The translations under genes and the position numbers were made by a program. A stretch of DNA of 64,000 nucleotides from Salminus brasiliensis (Eukaryota > Chordata > Actinopteri > Characiformes > Bryconidae), in assembly GCF_030463535.1 (NCBI RefSeq), contig NC_132888.1, positions 33,068,769 to 33,132,768 of the forward strand, written 5' to 3'. The number at the start of each line of letters is the position of its first letter. Position 1 is the first letter of the stretch. Below, in pieces: positions 12,014-25,527 of the stretch. The notes under the pieces were generated by a model, which worked only from the letters and a program-made list of their open reading frames with translations, had not been told where the DNA came from and ran no database searches.

Positions 12014-12550
12014 CTAGTAATAATAATAACAACACATGCAATTCATTTTATAATCCTTATATGTTTTAAATGTTCATTCCTGTTGATGTGATGAGATGGA
12101 GGAGCAATAGCCTCCGTGATTTATTCAATACAGTGGCATGGTGTTGCCCTCAGGCAACAAACCACATAAGTTTACCTTTAAAATTTTTATAATATATTTT
12201 TTATATAATGTCGCATGACATGCCTCTGTCCAATAAAAGTAGGGGTTGACATGGGTTTAACATTTGATCTGGACATGGAGCAATTTCTTTCAGGAACCAA
12301 TGTCACATGTGACACAGTGCAAGCAATTAAGATCTTAAGAGGTAAAGATCAACATATTTTTTTACATGTATAAATTGAAATAACTTAATAAATAATATAA
12401 ATATAATAATATGAATGTCTTAGAAAGTATATTTGGCTGTTTAAATATATATATTGTTTTTAATTACTTAGTAAAAATGTGTTTTTCATTCGTTGCTTCA
12501 GGGCAATCATGCAGACAATCTTTTTCGGGGACAATCATGCTGACGCTGTA

Positions 12551-12735
12551 GTTCTTATCTCTGGTCCTGGAGACCCCCTGCCCTGCATGTTTTAGATGCT
12601 CCCCTGCTTCAACATAACTCATTCAGATGATCAGCTTGTCACCAATCATCTGCAGCAGTTTCCAGTTTATCATGTGATGTAGCTGTGTTTAAGCTGGGAT
12701 AGGGGTTCCCCAGGACCACGATTGAGAACCACCAT
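12551..12735. repeat. MITE-type repeat with CTGGTCCTGG ends
   Basis: Begins CTGGTCCTGGAGACCCCCTG and ends GGGTTCCCCAGGACCACGAT: imperfect inverted ends of a common teleost repeat, with ATTCAGATGATCAGCTTGTC inside. Confidence 0.6.
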
Positions 12736-12929
12736 GTTAAAGTTTTGAGTATTAAGTGATGGGCTGTATAGTTATGACAGTAGTCAAACCATGTACTAAT
12801 ATTTACAGGAAATGGACACAGGAATGTTTTATGGGAGGAGGTAATCTGCCAGATGTGGAAGCAAGTGATAACTGGTTTATGAGCATCCCATTTTTCTGAC
12901 ACTGGGTTCACTGAACAGGGTTCACTGCT

Positions 12930-13535
12930 TTTGCACTGTGTGTGGCAACAGACTACCTGGTGTCAACTTCATGAGTGGTGCTGAACTGAAGAGAAGAGGA
13001 CATGGTTCTTTTGAATAGAAGATTGCTGTGGTTGGAGAGACCACCTTACACAAACATGAAGGGGTATGGCAACCACTCAGTCACCCTTCTGAGTGATTAT
13101 GTTGGAGCATCCCTAGTCATTGAGGTTGAGAGGTGGAACGGCAAGCGAAAGGTGATCACCATGGTCCCATGTCCTGCTGTGGTGAAGGAATACAATAAGA
13201 ATATGGGTGAGGAGAATCTACTTAAGTCTCTGATGGCACTGTAAAGTCTGAGTCGGAGGAAAGGACATAACAGTTTTACAATTGCTGGAGAATATAAGAT
13301 GAAGAAAAGAAGAGAACCTGTTGCACCCATCCCAGTGCCTGATGTGCCCTTGGACAATACAGCTCACTGGATGATCATGACCAACAAGAAAGCAAGATGT
13401 AGGGTTTCAGAATGCAATGGTACTCCAAAAGTCAAATGCCAGAAATGTGACATCCATTTCTGTTTTACATTAACCAGAAATGGCTCACTTCTTAGGTTCC
13501 AGGCTTGGAGGGATAAATTTAATGATTGATATATC
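12930..13535 (+). pseudogene. PiggyBac-type transposase relic
   Basis: Two open stretches on the plus strand resemble the C-terminal part of a PiggyBac (PGBD) transposase: 13002-13244 with VPCPAVVKEYNKNMGEENLL, matching the family's conserved CP-x-I/V-x-x-YN-x-x-MGG-x-D-L-L region, and 13299-13529 with a cysteine-rich end (CRVSECNGTPKVKCQKCDIH) like the PiggyBac zinc-binding domain. Stops and frameshifts separate them and the upstream LPGVNFMSGAELKRRG near 12951. No terminal repeats were recognised. Dead copy. Confidence 0.75.
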
Positions 13536-13973
13536 AACAGGGACCCCTAATCTCCTAATATTTAGGGTAAAACACATAAAAAAACAAAAAAAACAATCAT
13601 GCCATAGAGGGCTAATCTGTCACAGTCTGGCCTCATCACAGATATGGCACCTTTATTCCATATACTGCCCTTTTCCCACATCCTTCTTTGGCATTTACTC
13701 TCTTATTTACCCTTTACACAAACACACACACCGCATCAGCTCTATAATATTATACAAAGGTTAAAATTAGAACGAAAAAGCTCCCTGTTTAGGCAACAAG
13801 TTAATTCGGCTATTAAAACAAAATAAACACAAATTTACAATTAACATTATAGGTGGTTTTACGTAAGTGACTGTGTTTGTTTAACCATTTCCAAAGCTCA
13901 CCCTGTGGCAAGCTCATATTATAGTTCTCATCCGAAACCTTAGCTTATCAATACTCTATTAAGTTTAATTTAA

Positions 13974-14145
13974 GACTCAAAAGTAATTGGACAACTGACT
14001 GAGAAGTAGTTTCATTGCCAGGTGTGGGTTGTTTCCCCATTGTTTCTTTACTAAATAATAAGAGAAAAGGTCTGGACTTGATCTCAAGTGTTGAATTTGC
14101 TTTTGGTAGTCGTTCACGGGAGCTCTCAATATGTGGTGTGAGGTG
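13974..14145 (+). mobile_element. Tc1-like fragment, same family as 5200-6462
   Basis: ACTCAAAAGTAATTGGACAA and the following GGTCTGGACTTGAT / TTTGCTTTTGGTAGTCG segments parallel 5330-5420 of the larger element. Only this short piece is seen. Confidence 0.45.
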
Positions 14146-14184
14146 TCGATTTTCTTTGAGTTATTGTTGGTTTCTCTCATATTT

Positions 14185-14345
14185 TTAATGTAACATCTAT
14201 CTGATGATACCCTGCCATGGACCGGAGCCCTGTCCAAGGGGTATTCCTGCGTTGCGCCCAATGATCCCGAGTAGAATCCAGACCCACCACAACCCTGACC
14301 AGGAAGAAGCGGACAAGATGATGAATGGATTGGTGGATGGATCTG
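14185..14345 (+). repeat. teleost repeat (SINE- or LINE-tail-like)
   Basis: GATACCCTGCCATGGACCGG, TATTCCTGCGTTGCGCCCAA and CAACCCTGACCAGGAAGAAG followed by GATGAATGGATTGGTGGA is a tail I recognise from many fish genomes. An inverted fragment of it is at 25246-25301. Confidence 0.55.
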
Positions 14346-15539
14346 ATAAACAATAAAGATTAATTCTAAAGGGTACTGGATGTTTTGGTCCATAAAACAT
14401 TCTATCATGTCAGTTATCATTGTTAACAGCCTCAATTTATCATCATCATCATCATCATCTTCGCTCACTTATAGACCCGTTCATAAATGTTTAATAACCT
14501 GCAGCCTAATTGGGAGAAATTACAAAGTGGAAGTGCATATGAGTTTGGGTGAGTAATGGAGAAGGTGATCCATTTCTCAAACTGAAAGCAATCCTTTAAG
14601 CCTTTTTATATTCATTTCATTAAAGGTCAGGTTGCTGTTATTTTCTCTCTACTGATCAAGGGTTTGTCATCTCTGTCTTGCTTTTCTTAAGCTGCTACAG
14701 TTTCCTTCTGTCTCTCTCAATCTATTTCTGTCACTCTGAATAGTTTTCCCTGACTAGTCTGTCATTCACTCTTTTGTTAGGTGTCTTTTTATGCATTCAA
14801 ATGATAATGTGCTGTAACTAAAAGCCACTCACCCAGCTTCATAGCTCAATTCATTCATGTCTAATTAACAAGCCATTTTACTTACACTTTTTAATCCCTT
14901 CCACAGTAGAATGCAGCCAATGCAGTATTGCATACACAATATACAAATCACATTCATTTAATTACATATGCAGTACAAAAAGGTATGTATGTGTGTACAT
15001 GCATGTGTGTGTTAGGACGCGTCTGTATATTTGAGCATGCGTATAGCAATGTGTGTGTGAAGGGATGTGTGGCCCTGTGTGGGAATATGTGTGTATCGTA
15101 TCTAAAGAGTGAGGTGCAGAATCAGTGGTATTCAGAAGCGGCTCAGTGAGGCAATGAAAGGAGAAAGGAGCACCTGCCATCAGAATCACAGTCTATTGAC
15201 AAAAAAAACACACACACACACACACACACACCGCCTCACGCTAAAATTGGTGCCTACTGATGCTTAAGTACACCCATACACAATTCACCAAACACACTCA
15301 CAATCACTCATTGCAGACACTCGAAAACACCCTTACGCAAGCCATATGCTCACTGTCCCTACTGATACAGTAAAATATGACCCTACTCACACACACTTGT
15401 AATCGAATGTCAGTGAGACAGCTACATCAAGTCTTGTACAGTTTCCAGCAGAATTAAAAAGAAGCAGTGTGACTGGTTTGCATGCACGTCATGACCTCAG
15501 TAACAGCAAATCACAGTTGACATGAGCTAATGGAGATTG

Positions 15540-15775
15540 GCATTGATGGTCAATGCCAAGCTTTACAGAAGTGGACAGTCTCCCAAAGTTCCTTTAAGAG
15601 TACAATGGCTACTCATCAAGAAAGTCACAACAAACCCAGACCAAAAACTAAGAAACTGCAGGTTTTGCTCGGTTAGCAAGATTATGAGGCTTGATCTCCA
15701 AGCCTTTTTAAATAATGTTATTGGGAGTTGGAGGTAGAACATCATACTAACAGTCAAACATGGCGGTGGTAGGGA
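15540..15775 (+). mobile_element. Tc1-like transposase fragment
   Basis: The nucleotide run from ATGGCTACTCATCAAGAAAG through AACATCATACTAACAGTCAA and CATGGCGGTGGTAG follows a common teleost Tc1 family, with a large internal deletion. It appears to be the same family as the minus-strand relic at 57840-58310. Confidence 0.55.
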
Positions 15776-16204
15776 CCATAGACTGTTTATAAGAGCGCAC
15801 TGAATGACAATGGTTAAAAAGTCAAAATGTCTCTTACACCCTATAGTGGTTGGCTGCAGTTGTTTTTTTTTCTCTACCAGAACATCCTGCAAAAAATATC
15901 TATGGTCATCAGTCCATGATCTGAAGCTCATGCCCAATTGGATTATACAAACAGTCATGTGCAAATATGCTAAATAGATGGCTTCGGGAGATGGCAAATA
16001 GTTTTTTACTGCACTATAATTCTCTTGAGATTTCTTAGCAATTATAAGCAACAAGTATGTTATTTATTAAAAAGCTTTAATTGATGGTTCTTTAGAGATC
16101 CACATAATGTAAATGTTATAGATATAGCCCTTAAATTGTGATAGAACCTTAATATTACATTAGGGTACTTTAAACCTTTAAAATAATATTCATACAATAT
16201 TTAC

Positions 16205-16490
16205 AGACACTTTTTTAAAACATGTGCTATGCCTTATTATTATGGAGAATTCGTATTTGTTGCTCCTGTGCTCCCCCATAGGTGGAGAGTGTAATATACT
16301 GGTACTTCACTGCAGTGAAGATGAATTGTGCTTTGAGCGCCCCACCCATCATGATACACGTGCATTTTACATACTGAGAGATAACGAACCGGCATCTGAG
16401 GTGAAAGAAGCATGTGGACTGAGGCGGTAGAATAATGTTAATAGATTGTACACAAATATGACTTGCGTTACTCAGCCTTAAGCCGTTCTC
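16205..16490 (+). repeat. dispersed repeat, family B copy 3
   Basis: Core GGTGAAAGAAGCATGTGGAC, TGAGGCGGTAGAATAATG and ACAAATATGACT, in the same order and strand as the other copies. Confidence 0.6.
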
Positions 16491-17212
16491 GTTGGAGGTC
16501 TCGTTACATCATGTTACTTCTTTATATGATATATGAGTACTTTTAAAAACTAAATGAACATTTAAAGAGTACAGATTAAGTAAAGAGCTGTAATTAGGTA
16601 AAAGTGCTTTCACATAGTATTTCACGTATTTCTTTGACTAACACTTGCATAAAGGGAAATTCTTCCAATTGAATACTAATTTGTTAGGTAATAAAGTACA
16701 ATTTCTCAACCATTGTTCAACCATTTAACCAGTATCCTTATTCATTCAGTATCCTTATTCATTCAGTTACCTGGAAATCAAGTCTATTCAAAAAGCAATT
16801 TTAAATGTTTACAGTTAGTCAAACTGAGCTATGTTTTATAAAATATTTTTAAAACATTTTCATAAAGTGCTAATTGATTAATGTCTAATAGCAATGCAAC
16901 AGCAATATTTCTAAGAGCCTAGAGTCTCTTCCTGTAATCTGTGCCTAAAGAGTACACACCAGAGTAATCAGTGCCCTGATATTGCCCATTAAACAAATAA
17001 AAAACATTTTACGACTTTCATTTGGTTAATCTGTTAAGATTTCTCATTTTGTTTCACATTTTAATGGAATAATATGTGTGTGTGTGTGTGTGTGTGTGCA
17101 TGCAGACTGACCCACCCCACAGTAAATGAATGGCTCTCACACTGCGTTATCTTCAGCTGCACACTCCAGTCAGTGTCACTTAAATGACACACGACTGCCC
17201 TTTTCCTGACCA

Positions 17213-17255
17213 TGTGTGTGTGTGTGTGTGTGTGTGTGTTGGGGGGGGGGGGGGG
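17213..17255. repeat. (TG)n run followed by a 15-G tract
   Basis: TG units end in 15 uninterrupted G residues (17241-17255); another TG run lies at 17075-17099. Confidence 0.9.
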
Positions 17256-20120
17256 TTTGATGGAAGAGTGATGATTACTGCTGTGCAAAGCTGCATTAGA
17301 AGGATTTCATACCTGCCAGAAAGACTTCTCCCAGCCAGCACAGCTCTGACTGCCATCATTAAAATGTGTTTGACTCTGCTAATGAGTGTGTGTTCTTGTT
17401 CAGGGGAGTAAAAATGATGAGTGGCAGCCCATATATGGAAACTTGCTCTCGCATCTTGAAGTCATCTGCATGTGTCATTCACTCTCCAGTCAGAGAACCC
17501 CACTAGCATGCTTTACTCACCCCCGATAAGAATGATCCCTCTACGAACTCAAAGTACTAAAATCATCACTAATAACATAACTAATCATTCTGTACAGTGA
17601 TTTTAAACATGGTATGATTTTTGGGACAGGCACCAAACTGCTGATCCCCTGTAATTTCTTGCACAACAGTCTCTAGGGCTCACACCTTATTGAAAAGAGA
17701 GGTCAGTCCAGACTGATCTAACAGAAAGGCTAAGGGACATAAGATAAACACTCTGTACAGCTGTGGTGAGAAAGGCCTTTTTACCATGCACAACACATCA
17801 AACCTTGAGGCTGATGGGTTACAAAAGCAGAAGACCAGACGTTCTTCTTCTGTCAGCCAAGAGCAGAAAGCAGAGACTGTAGTAGGCACAGGCTCACCAA
17901 AGCTGGACAGTAAACATTTATTTATTCAGACATTGTACAATTCATTTGAATGTAAAATGAAACTGTCCACTATGAGACTAATCCATATTTGCTTAAGGAG
18001 TAATACCACAGATTGGTAACCACACCACACACCACCAAATTCATTCAAAACATACATCACACACCATCCAAGGAAAGCAAACTAAATTCGGTTTGCTTGG
18101 GCATCTGCAGCTGCAGATTCTGCCTGATCTTATGTCCACAGTAAATGTAAAGCTAGAGCAGACATCCACGTGCTTCAAGACAAAATCCAAGAAAGGATGT
18201 TTCAGTAAAGCTTTCGGATGCAGGTGACCATGAGTGGTTCACTCCAACAGTCTGAAATCAATGCTGCCTTACCAAAATAAAGCCTATTTCTACAAAAACA
18301 AACCTAAATAGACACATGAATTCATATTTTGTATGTTTATGTGCTTATTAATATATTTTTTTCCATATATATCACTCCCAAGCAGAGCCCATGCAAACCA
18401 CCTGCGCTGAGCAAAGAGCAGCAGGTCTCCAATAAATAAATGAATAGATACATTTGAATAATATATTAACGTGTTTATTGTGTATCACTCTTTATTATTA
18501 TTATTATAAAATCATTTGAGCGTACTGAAATGCTGCTCAAAAGTCACGCCTACGTCTGCTTCAATTCTGACTACAGATACAGGTGGTACATTTATCGATA
18601 TATATATGTATATGTGTGTGTGTATCGCCCAATCACAGATAAGTTACATTCAGCCTACAGAACAGCTAGGAAGCAATTCTACATATCTTCTTTTCTATAA
18701 GTATTTTGGGAACCAAATTCCTTTGCCAAGGCTCTGGCCCCAAAAGTGCAGGGTTGGGCTCAATTCCACCTGCCATCTGTTCTGGTGATCTAGAGAATGC
18801 AATTGGGCAGTACAGATGCCAGAGTTTCTCTCTCCCAGGCAATAATTCAGTACATGTGGTAATCAATCTTAGAATCTTTTAGCTGATGTAGTCAGAGTTA
18901 AACAGTTAGTGACCTCCATCATGACAATACAAATCCACTCAGACACTTGGTCTATTTCAGTGGACACCAATTTTCTGATGGGTTCATTGCTGTGACTCAG
19001 AATCTGACCCCCACCCTATATATACATACATCCTACATCCTACTAATAGGGAATGCGACTTAGACTTAAAGGGGAAAGAGTGGCACTGGTGAATGCTTTT
19101 TGTATTTTGTTAAATAATTGTAGGGATCTTTTTTCTTGTACAAAAAACCAACACATCCCTGCTACAACTGGAAATGTAACCACATGTAACATTTCCAAAC
19201 ACCATGTAACAAATCATTGCATTGTGATGGCACCACTATTTGCTATCTGTAGCCTTCATTTATGTTTATGAAAATCTATGGGCCTGATGTCAGTGAAGCC
19301 CATCGGCTAAGTGTTGTTCCAAGAAAACAAGCCACAGAAGCCAAGAGTCTGCCAGTGGCTAAAAGGCGGACAAGCCAAAAGTCTGCCTCTTTCTTAGGAG
19401 AATGTTGCCTGATGCCTGAAGTGAAAAAGATTTGCTCAGGGGTGCAACAATTTCACACAAAAAGTGTGTGCACTCAGGCAGTATAGGTTAAAGTGAAGGG
19501 ACACATAAGGGGAAACCAGCCGAGAGGCTCTAGAGTCTTTGGATCATAAGTCAAGGTCAAGTCTCTGGAGTCAAATCTCGAGTCTCTGGGCTGTTATTGA
19601 AAGGGAAGTCGTGAAGAATACAACAAATCTGCCAGGTTTAAAGCTAGAGTCTGATCCAGGTATTTTTGAATGGATCAAGTATTGGCTATTTTAATCTCGA
19701 TGCAGTTCTTTTGAAATATTTTACAGAGGAATGTGAAAGCATAATAAAAACAACATAATATCTGAAAGTATATAAAACTACTGCTACAGAGCACTGTGTT
19801 TCCCTTCTTTGTTTGCAAACCAGCACTGAACAGCACATTCAGAACTGAGCAGAAGAAGCTAATGCTAATGCACACACACGCTAGAAAACCAAATCATAGC
19901 GTATTCACCACACTATATAATAGTTGTCTCACAACAGTAGTCGACAAACAACAAATATCTGTTCAGAGTGTGTACACAAAGTGATTTGACTGCAGTACTT
20001 GTGAGGCACTGGGACCTGAATGTTCAGGAAGGTTAGTCAAGCAGGAATATGAGATGTTTTACACACTACACAATATTTCATAAATATTTCATAGTGTGTT
20101 GAAAATTAGACAGTGAAATT

Positions 20121-20300
20121 TGTCCTCCGCATTTAACCCATCTGTGGTAATGAACACACACACACACACTAGTGAATTAGGGGCAGTAAGTACACACACA
20201 CCCAGAGCGGTGGGCAGCCAACTCCAGCGCCCAGGGAGCAGAGAGGGTAAAGGGCCTTGCTCAAAGGCCCAACAGTGGCAGCTTGCCGAGCCTTTACAGT
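20121..20300 (+). repeat. teleost dispersed repeat
   Basis: TCCTCCGCATTTAACCCATC, a CA run, then GGTGGGCAGCCAACTCCAGC, GCCCAGGGAGCAGAGAGGGT and GGGCCTTGCTCAAAGGCCCA: a common fish repeat. A diverged copy is at 20770-20930. Confidence 0.6.
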
Positions 20301-20769
20301 ATTAAGAGACTGGATCGGGACATCGCCTTTCAATATGGAAGAACAGAACTGAAGAGCTCCAAATAGTGAATGCTGTGTTTGAAAGACATAGGCTGATAAG
20401 TTGTTGTAGCCATAAACCTGACATGTGTATCAGATACACAAAGGTTGATTCAGCACAGCCTGTGGCTTCTGTCAGTGTCAGTGTAATTCGCAATGTTCCA
20501 AAAATAAACATGGCCCAATGGCTAGTATACTGTCAGGAAAAAGGTACTGAACTGATCATTTTGGTCTCTGGTCTATTTGGTCTCAATTGCGTACCCTAAT
20601 TGTGAACTACATTAAATTTCCCAGAAGACATAGTTGGTCATATTTGTATATTTCTTAAGCTAATTATTTTAAATAGAATAGACAGGCTGTATGAAGCCTA
20701 ACCAACAACTGCAAACGGGATATGGTATAATTATGTTACTAAAGACACACTTTACAGACATTAAACAGC

Positions 20770-20930
20770 AGAAATCAGCCTCCCCCATATTTAACCCACT
20801 TGTAGCAGTTAACACACACACATTAATAATTAAAGCTGTGAGACCCCCCCTTTAGATCACTGGCCAGCCACCTCAGCAACCGGTGAGCAATTTGGAGTTA
20901 GATATCTTGCTCAAGGGAGAAGGGTAGTGG
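20770..20930 (+). repeat. teleost dispersed repeat, diverged copy
   Basis: CCATATTTAACCCACTTGTA, a CA run, and ATCTTGCTCAAGGGAGAAGG follow the same order as 20121-20300 on the same strand. Confidence 0.5.
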
Positions 20931-20939
20931 AGGTAATGT

Positions 20940-21215
20940 AATGGTGTGGGGAAGGGCCTATTAATACTAATCGGTCATCACTTGGAGTATTGTTGCTGTC
21001 CATGTGCATCCCTTCATGGCCACAATTTACCCATTTTATCCAGTGGCTATATTCCAGCACGATGAAGAACCATGTCACAGAGCAAAATTCATCTCAAACT
21101 GATGAAGGCAATGGGCTCAACGTTCTTCAGTGGCCTTCCCAGTCACGGGATCTGAATCCAGTGGAACATCGTTGGGATGCGGTAAACACAGCTCTGGAAA
21201 AGCAAAAAACAGGAT
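20940..21215 (+). mobile_element. Tc1-like transposase fragment
   Basis: The plus strand (20990-21217) ends in LQWPSQSRDLNPVEHRWD, the conserved region around the last catalytic acidic residue of Tc1 transposases. The same family recurs at 45870-46100. Confidence 0.65.
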
Positions 21216-24200
21216 GATGACTGTAGGTCATACAGGAGTTGGAGTCATTTTGGAGTCAAGGCATGAGAAATGACAAGGCAGATGGCAAACTAATCTTTTG
21301 GCATTTGTTAAAAGTTAGTTGCCCAAAAAAGCTCCTCCTGTTGCCAGAAAAACACAAACAAAGGGGAAGTCAGTGTAATCCTGACAGCAACCCCAAGTAA
21401 GGGTCTTTTCAGAACGTGTCTGTAATCCAATTATTGTCTTTTTGTTCTTTAACTGTAACAGAACTTAGTTACCTTTTATAGGGTGCTGTGATTGCTTAAC
21501 AAGGTTACTCGACAACCCTGAGTTAGGCATGGACTGTCTTGCATACAGTTATTTACTGTTTTTCATTGCTCGTTAACCACATTAGTTGAACTATCCTTTT
21601 AGAAATGCCTTCAGAGAGATGGAACAGCCCTAATGTGGTTGTAGCAATCCACAGTTGAGGGTACGGCCCATTTTCTCTCTCACTGTCACAGGCCTGACAC
21701 AGTTTAAATGAGTTTAAATGAACTTAAATAGAGATCTGGAGGCAGATTCAGCCTTATTTGAATTGGTTCATTTCTCTAATGCTCTCGCCTTCTAATAGCG
21801 TACAGTAGTGTTCATGAAATCAATGTTAATGTGTGGGCTGGACAAGGGGGAGGCATTATTCGCATTTGGTTGCCAATAAACTTAGAAATGTTAGTTTGAA
21901 TTAAACGTTGCAGTTCATCTAAAGTATGCTTGCAAGCGTTTCTAAACATAGTGTAGATATGAACTGACAGAACTACAGACGTCTCCACTGAAACACCACA
22001 CTTCAGAGTTTTTATTTTTTATGTGGCACTTTGAAATATAACCCAAAAACATATAAAAACTCTCATGCAGAGAGAATCACAGAAATACTGTACAGACACA
22101 TGCGCGCACACACACACATACACACTCTTACTAGCGGCCTAGCAGTAGGGAGAGTGTTAAATGGGGTTTAATGAGATGTATCGTGAAGAGTGTTTGAGAG
22201 GGCCACGTAGGCTAATGGACTAGCCTGGTGTGTGGACACCATGCTGATTTGCTCAGAACATGTGCATTAACACACAAACACACACACACACACACACAGA
22301 CAGACACATACACACAGTTGTAGACAGGAAGCCATGCTGTTTGTCTCTGAACTGGTTGATTGGTTGTTTGTGGCATGTGGTGTTTGGTTAATTTTGAAAA
22401 GTTTGATAAGGTATGCCTGGTGTCGGTCTTGGGTTGATGGGTCTACAAGAACCCATCTCACACAGAGACGCTAATACACACGCTTTCATACAATTCTGCA
22501 CCAGGGCTCAGAAACTGAATAAAAAGTAATTGGACACTCAAAGCAGAACCAATGTGTTAACATTTCCGTCATTGCGCTCCAAGCCCAACATAATGGCCTC
22601 AAAAGGGATTCAAGAGTAAAGTTTTAGCATTAATTCCAGGTGTTTAACAAAAATATTGCATTGGCCATGTCTGAATAATAAAAAAAATAATAATTAAAAA
22701 ATAGAGTTTTTTTTGGTTTTATAGACTAAAATTGCCCCAATAGCCAGAGTTTTATTTTATTTAATTTAATAAAACTTGTATTTATGTATTTAAACTATTT
22801 AAAATCTTCTGAAAGTTGTGGAAACCTCACTGACTGTAAACAGGAGCTGTAGTTTAGCCAGGTTTCAGTGGGTTTTTAAAAAGGGAAAAAACAACAGCTA
22901 TTAAACTGTTACATACATTTACTGACGTGCAAGTGCAATTACGCTGCAGAATTTCCATAGCAGAAATGAGCATTATTGTAGAGATGCATTCTTGTGTTTT
23001 GGTCTTACAACTCATTTAGCAGTCTTTGTGAAGTTCAGACAATATGAAGATTATGAGGAATATGTGTGTAATTGTTGACGTATGGCAGTTGAACCATTGC
23101 TAAATTGTGCAGTCACTCAGCTGGAACTATGACTCACCATAACAAGATTACCATGACGAGCTGGCTACTTGATCGACAGCTGAACAGCTGGGGGACAGCA
23201 AAGGCTTATCTCCATCTGAACAGACACACATGGACGAATACTTTTAAACAATGAAGACCCAAACTCTGCATATTATCTTATAATGTGGAGGTGAATGGAT
23301 TTAGATTTGTAGCATTCATATGGACCTTTTCCCCTCTTTACCACTTTACCAAAGATGAGAGGAGGACAGTGCGAGAGTTAATGAGGGTGTTTTTTCTATG
23401 TATAAGTACATATACACACCCATTCACAACCATCAGCAAGGCTGTGCCGCAGAGGCTTTGTGTGAAGGAGAGATTGGAGACAGTGAGAGTTTAGCTCTTT
23501 AGCTCATTAGCCCAAAGTGAAGAGTTCAGAAATGTTGAATTCTGGCTTCACCAAGGGACCATTCAGAAAGGAAGACATGAAAATTGTGCAGAGAAGTACA
23601 ATTAGGAAGAGAAATGTGCATTCATATAAGGGAATGATAAAGATGACAATCTTCCCCCCCCCCCCCATGTTTCCCCATGAAACATGTCTGCATGTTTCTC
23701 CACTATTTCTGGCAGTAGTATGTGAAATCATTGAATATGTAACTCAATTACAACAATTGCTTTTACTTTCTTAAAATAAAATAAGTCATTATTTTAACAT
23801 TGTAAGCCACTATTTTTAAGGTACTACCAGGGATTGACTGCCAGGAGGACTAGGACAATCTCTGGTGGACCATTGTGTTTGTTGAACTCCTGAGAGAAAA
23901 GAAAGGAACTGCATCACATACCGAGAGACCTGTCCTCAGTCCATGTTCATTGCACATGTGCCACATTGTTTCTCTTAATATAGTCTCTCATAAAACGAAT
24001 GAAGACCATGTGCAAATAAATACTGGAGTGCACACTACAGAATCTCCTTCATGCTCTCTAGAGTTTTACTCTTTCTCTAGCAACCTTCTAACTATACTTC
24101 TCCAGGTTGTTGTCCTTAAGCTTTGTGATCACAGACCATAGACTGATGATACATTGGGCCATAGGTGTCTCTAGTTAAGGTGTGTGGAAAATGGGAACAT

Positions 24201-24299
24201 ACTTGAACATACTTGAACAACATGCAGAGAAATGCAGGAACTAGGCGTTCATTTGTTTCAGTTTAGTCAGAACCAAAATAGCAGTTGTGAAAGTGTGGT

Positions 24300-24495
24300 T
24301 GTGTGGCTGGTGTGGCACAACAGATGAAACCACTATCTGCTAGTAAACAATCACGCCATGTGGAAGACTGAGGTTCAATTTCCAGTCTGGGTGACTATGC
24401 TGCGCTACGCCAGTCAGAGTCCTTGGGCAAGACTTCTAACACTACACTGATTCACTCTGGAAAAGAGCGACAGCTAAATACTGTAAATGTAAAGG
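24300..24495 (+). mobile_element. tRNA-derived SINE
   Basis: It has a B-box-like GAGGTTCAATTTCCAGTC, then GGGTGACTATGCTGCGCTAC, TCCTTGGGCAAGACTTCTAA, and a tail AGCTAAATACTGTAAATGTA, the order seen in a widespread ostariophysan fish SINE. Ends are approximate. Confidence 0.6.
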
Positions 24496-25490
24496 TCAGA
24501 CCAAAAGTGGTGGTCTCTGTCCAGGTAAACTTAATCATGGTTCAGTTTATTTGCAGTGTAAACATTTTTTTTGGATGGTTCAGACTTTCAGTTTCAATTA
24601 TAGGAAGTTGAGGCAGGCTGTTGTCAAATCTAACACAACTGGAAAAAAAGTAAAAATGAGAGCACATGGTGACAATTATATCTGTTAGAAAACAATATAT
24701 AGAAGCATGCTGGCTAAAGTGCAATGTGAAACCAAAACGAGTAGGATAAAATGTGTACAATGTAACAAAAATATGAATCTTGGTTCAGATCTTGGTCAAG
24801 ACTTTCAGCTGTAAAAGCACTCAGATAGGCTTCAGATAGCAAGCTTTATGTGTATGTACTATCACACCTACCTAAACATCTATCTAATTAACTAGCAGTC
24901 ACATAACTTCTTAACCAAACTGTAGCATCTTTGACATGTTTGCACTTGTTTTCTTCGACAACATATTTATGCATTTCTTCTCTTCGTCTGTGTGGGCTAT
25001 AGCAAGCAGTGACTAAGTTTTTTAGGCAAGGGAAACATTTGGGGAAATTTGGTTAGTTTAGTAAATGTACTGGAATTGTATAACCGTAATTGACATTATA
25101 TTTTTTTACAGTATAAAAGTAATTGTTCTATTTGCATATCCCAGCTTAGAAAGCCATGTACCTGTACCTGGAGCACAAAGGGTCAAGTGCCTTGCTCAAG
25201 AGCCCAACTGTAGCGGTTTGGAGGCACGGCATGCTCCGCTGTCCTGTTATTCATTCATTCATCTTCTTATCCACTTCTTCCTGGCCAGGGTTGTGGTGTG
25301 CGTTGTTCATAGAGAAACCTTTCCTAGACAAAAGTTCAGGATTGAACTTAGTTGTCATCAGCCCTGGATATCATTTTGAGATGTCATTATGATTATTTTT
25401 CCTTTATCTGGTGGGAATGGGCTTCTATAATATCTGTATAGTACTGCCCAGGGCATATTAGCAATGTGGACATATGAAGGCATGCCTGAT

Positions 25491-25494
<4 letters not shown>

Positions 25495-25526
<32 letters not shown>
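25495..25526. repeat. (CA)n microsatellite
   Basis: About 16 CA units. Confidence 0.9.

Positions 25527-25527
<1 letters not shown>

Noticed and set aside
13977-14468. 163-aa minus-strand frame with an Asp run
   Set aside because: Built from a trinucleotide repeat, a Tc1-like fragment and a fish repeat on the opposite strand; no domain.
15563-16054. 163-aa minus-strand frame with hydrophobic stretches
   Set aside because: Antisense of a Tc1-like fragment and A/T-rich DNA; membrane-like look comes from composition.
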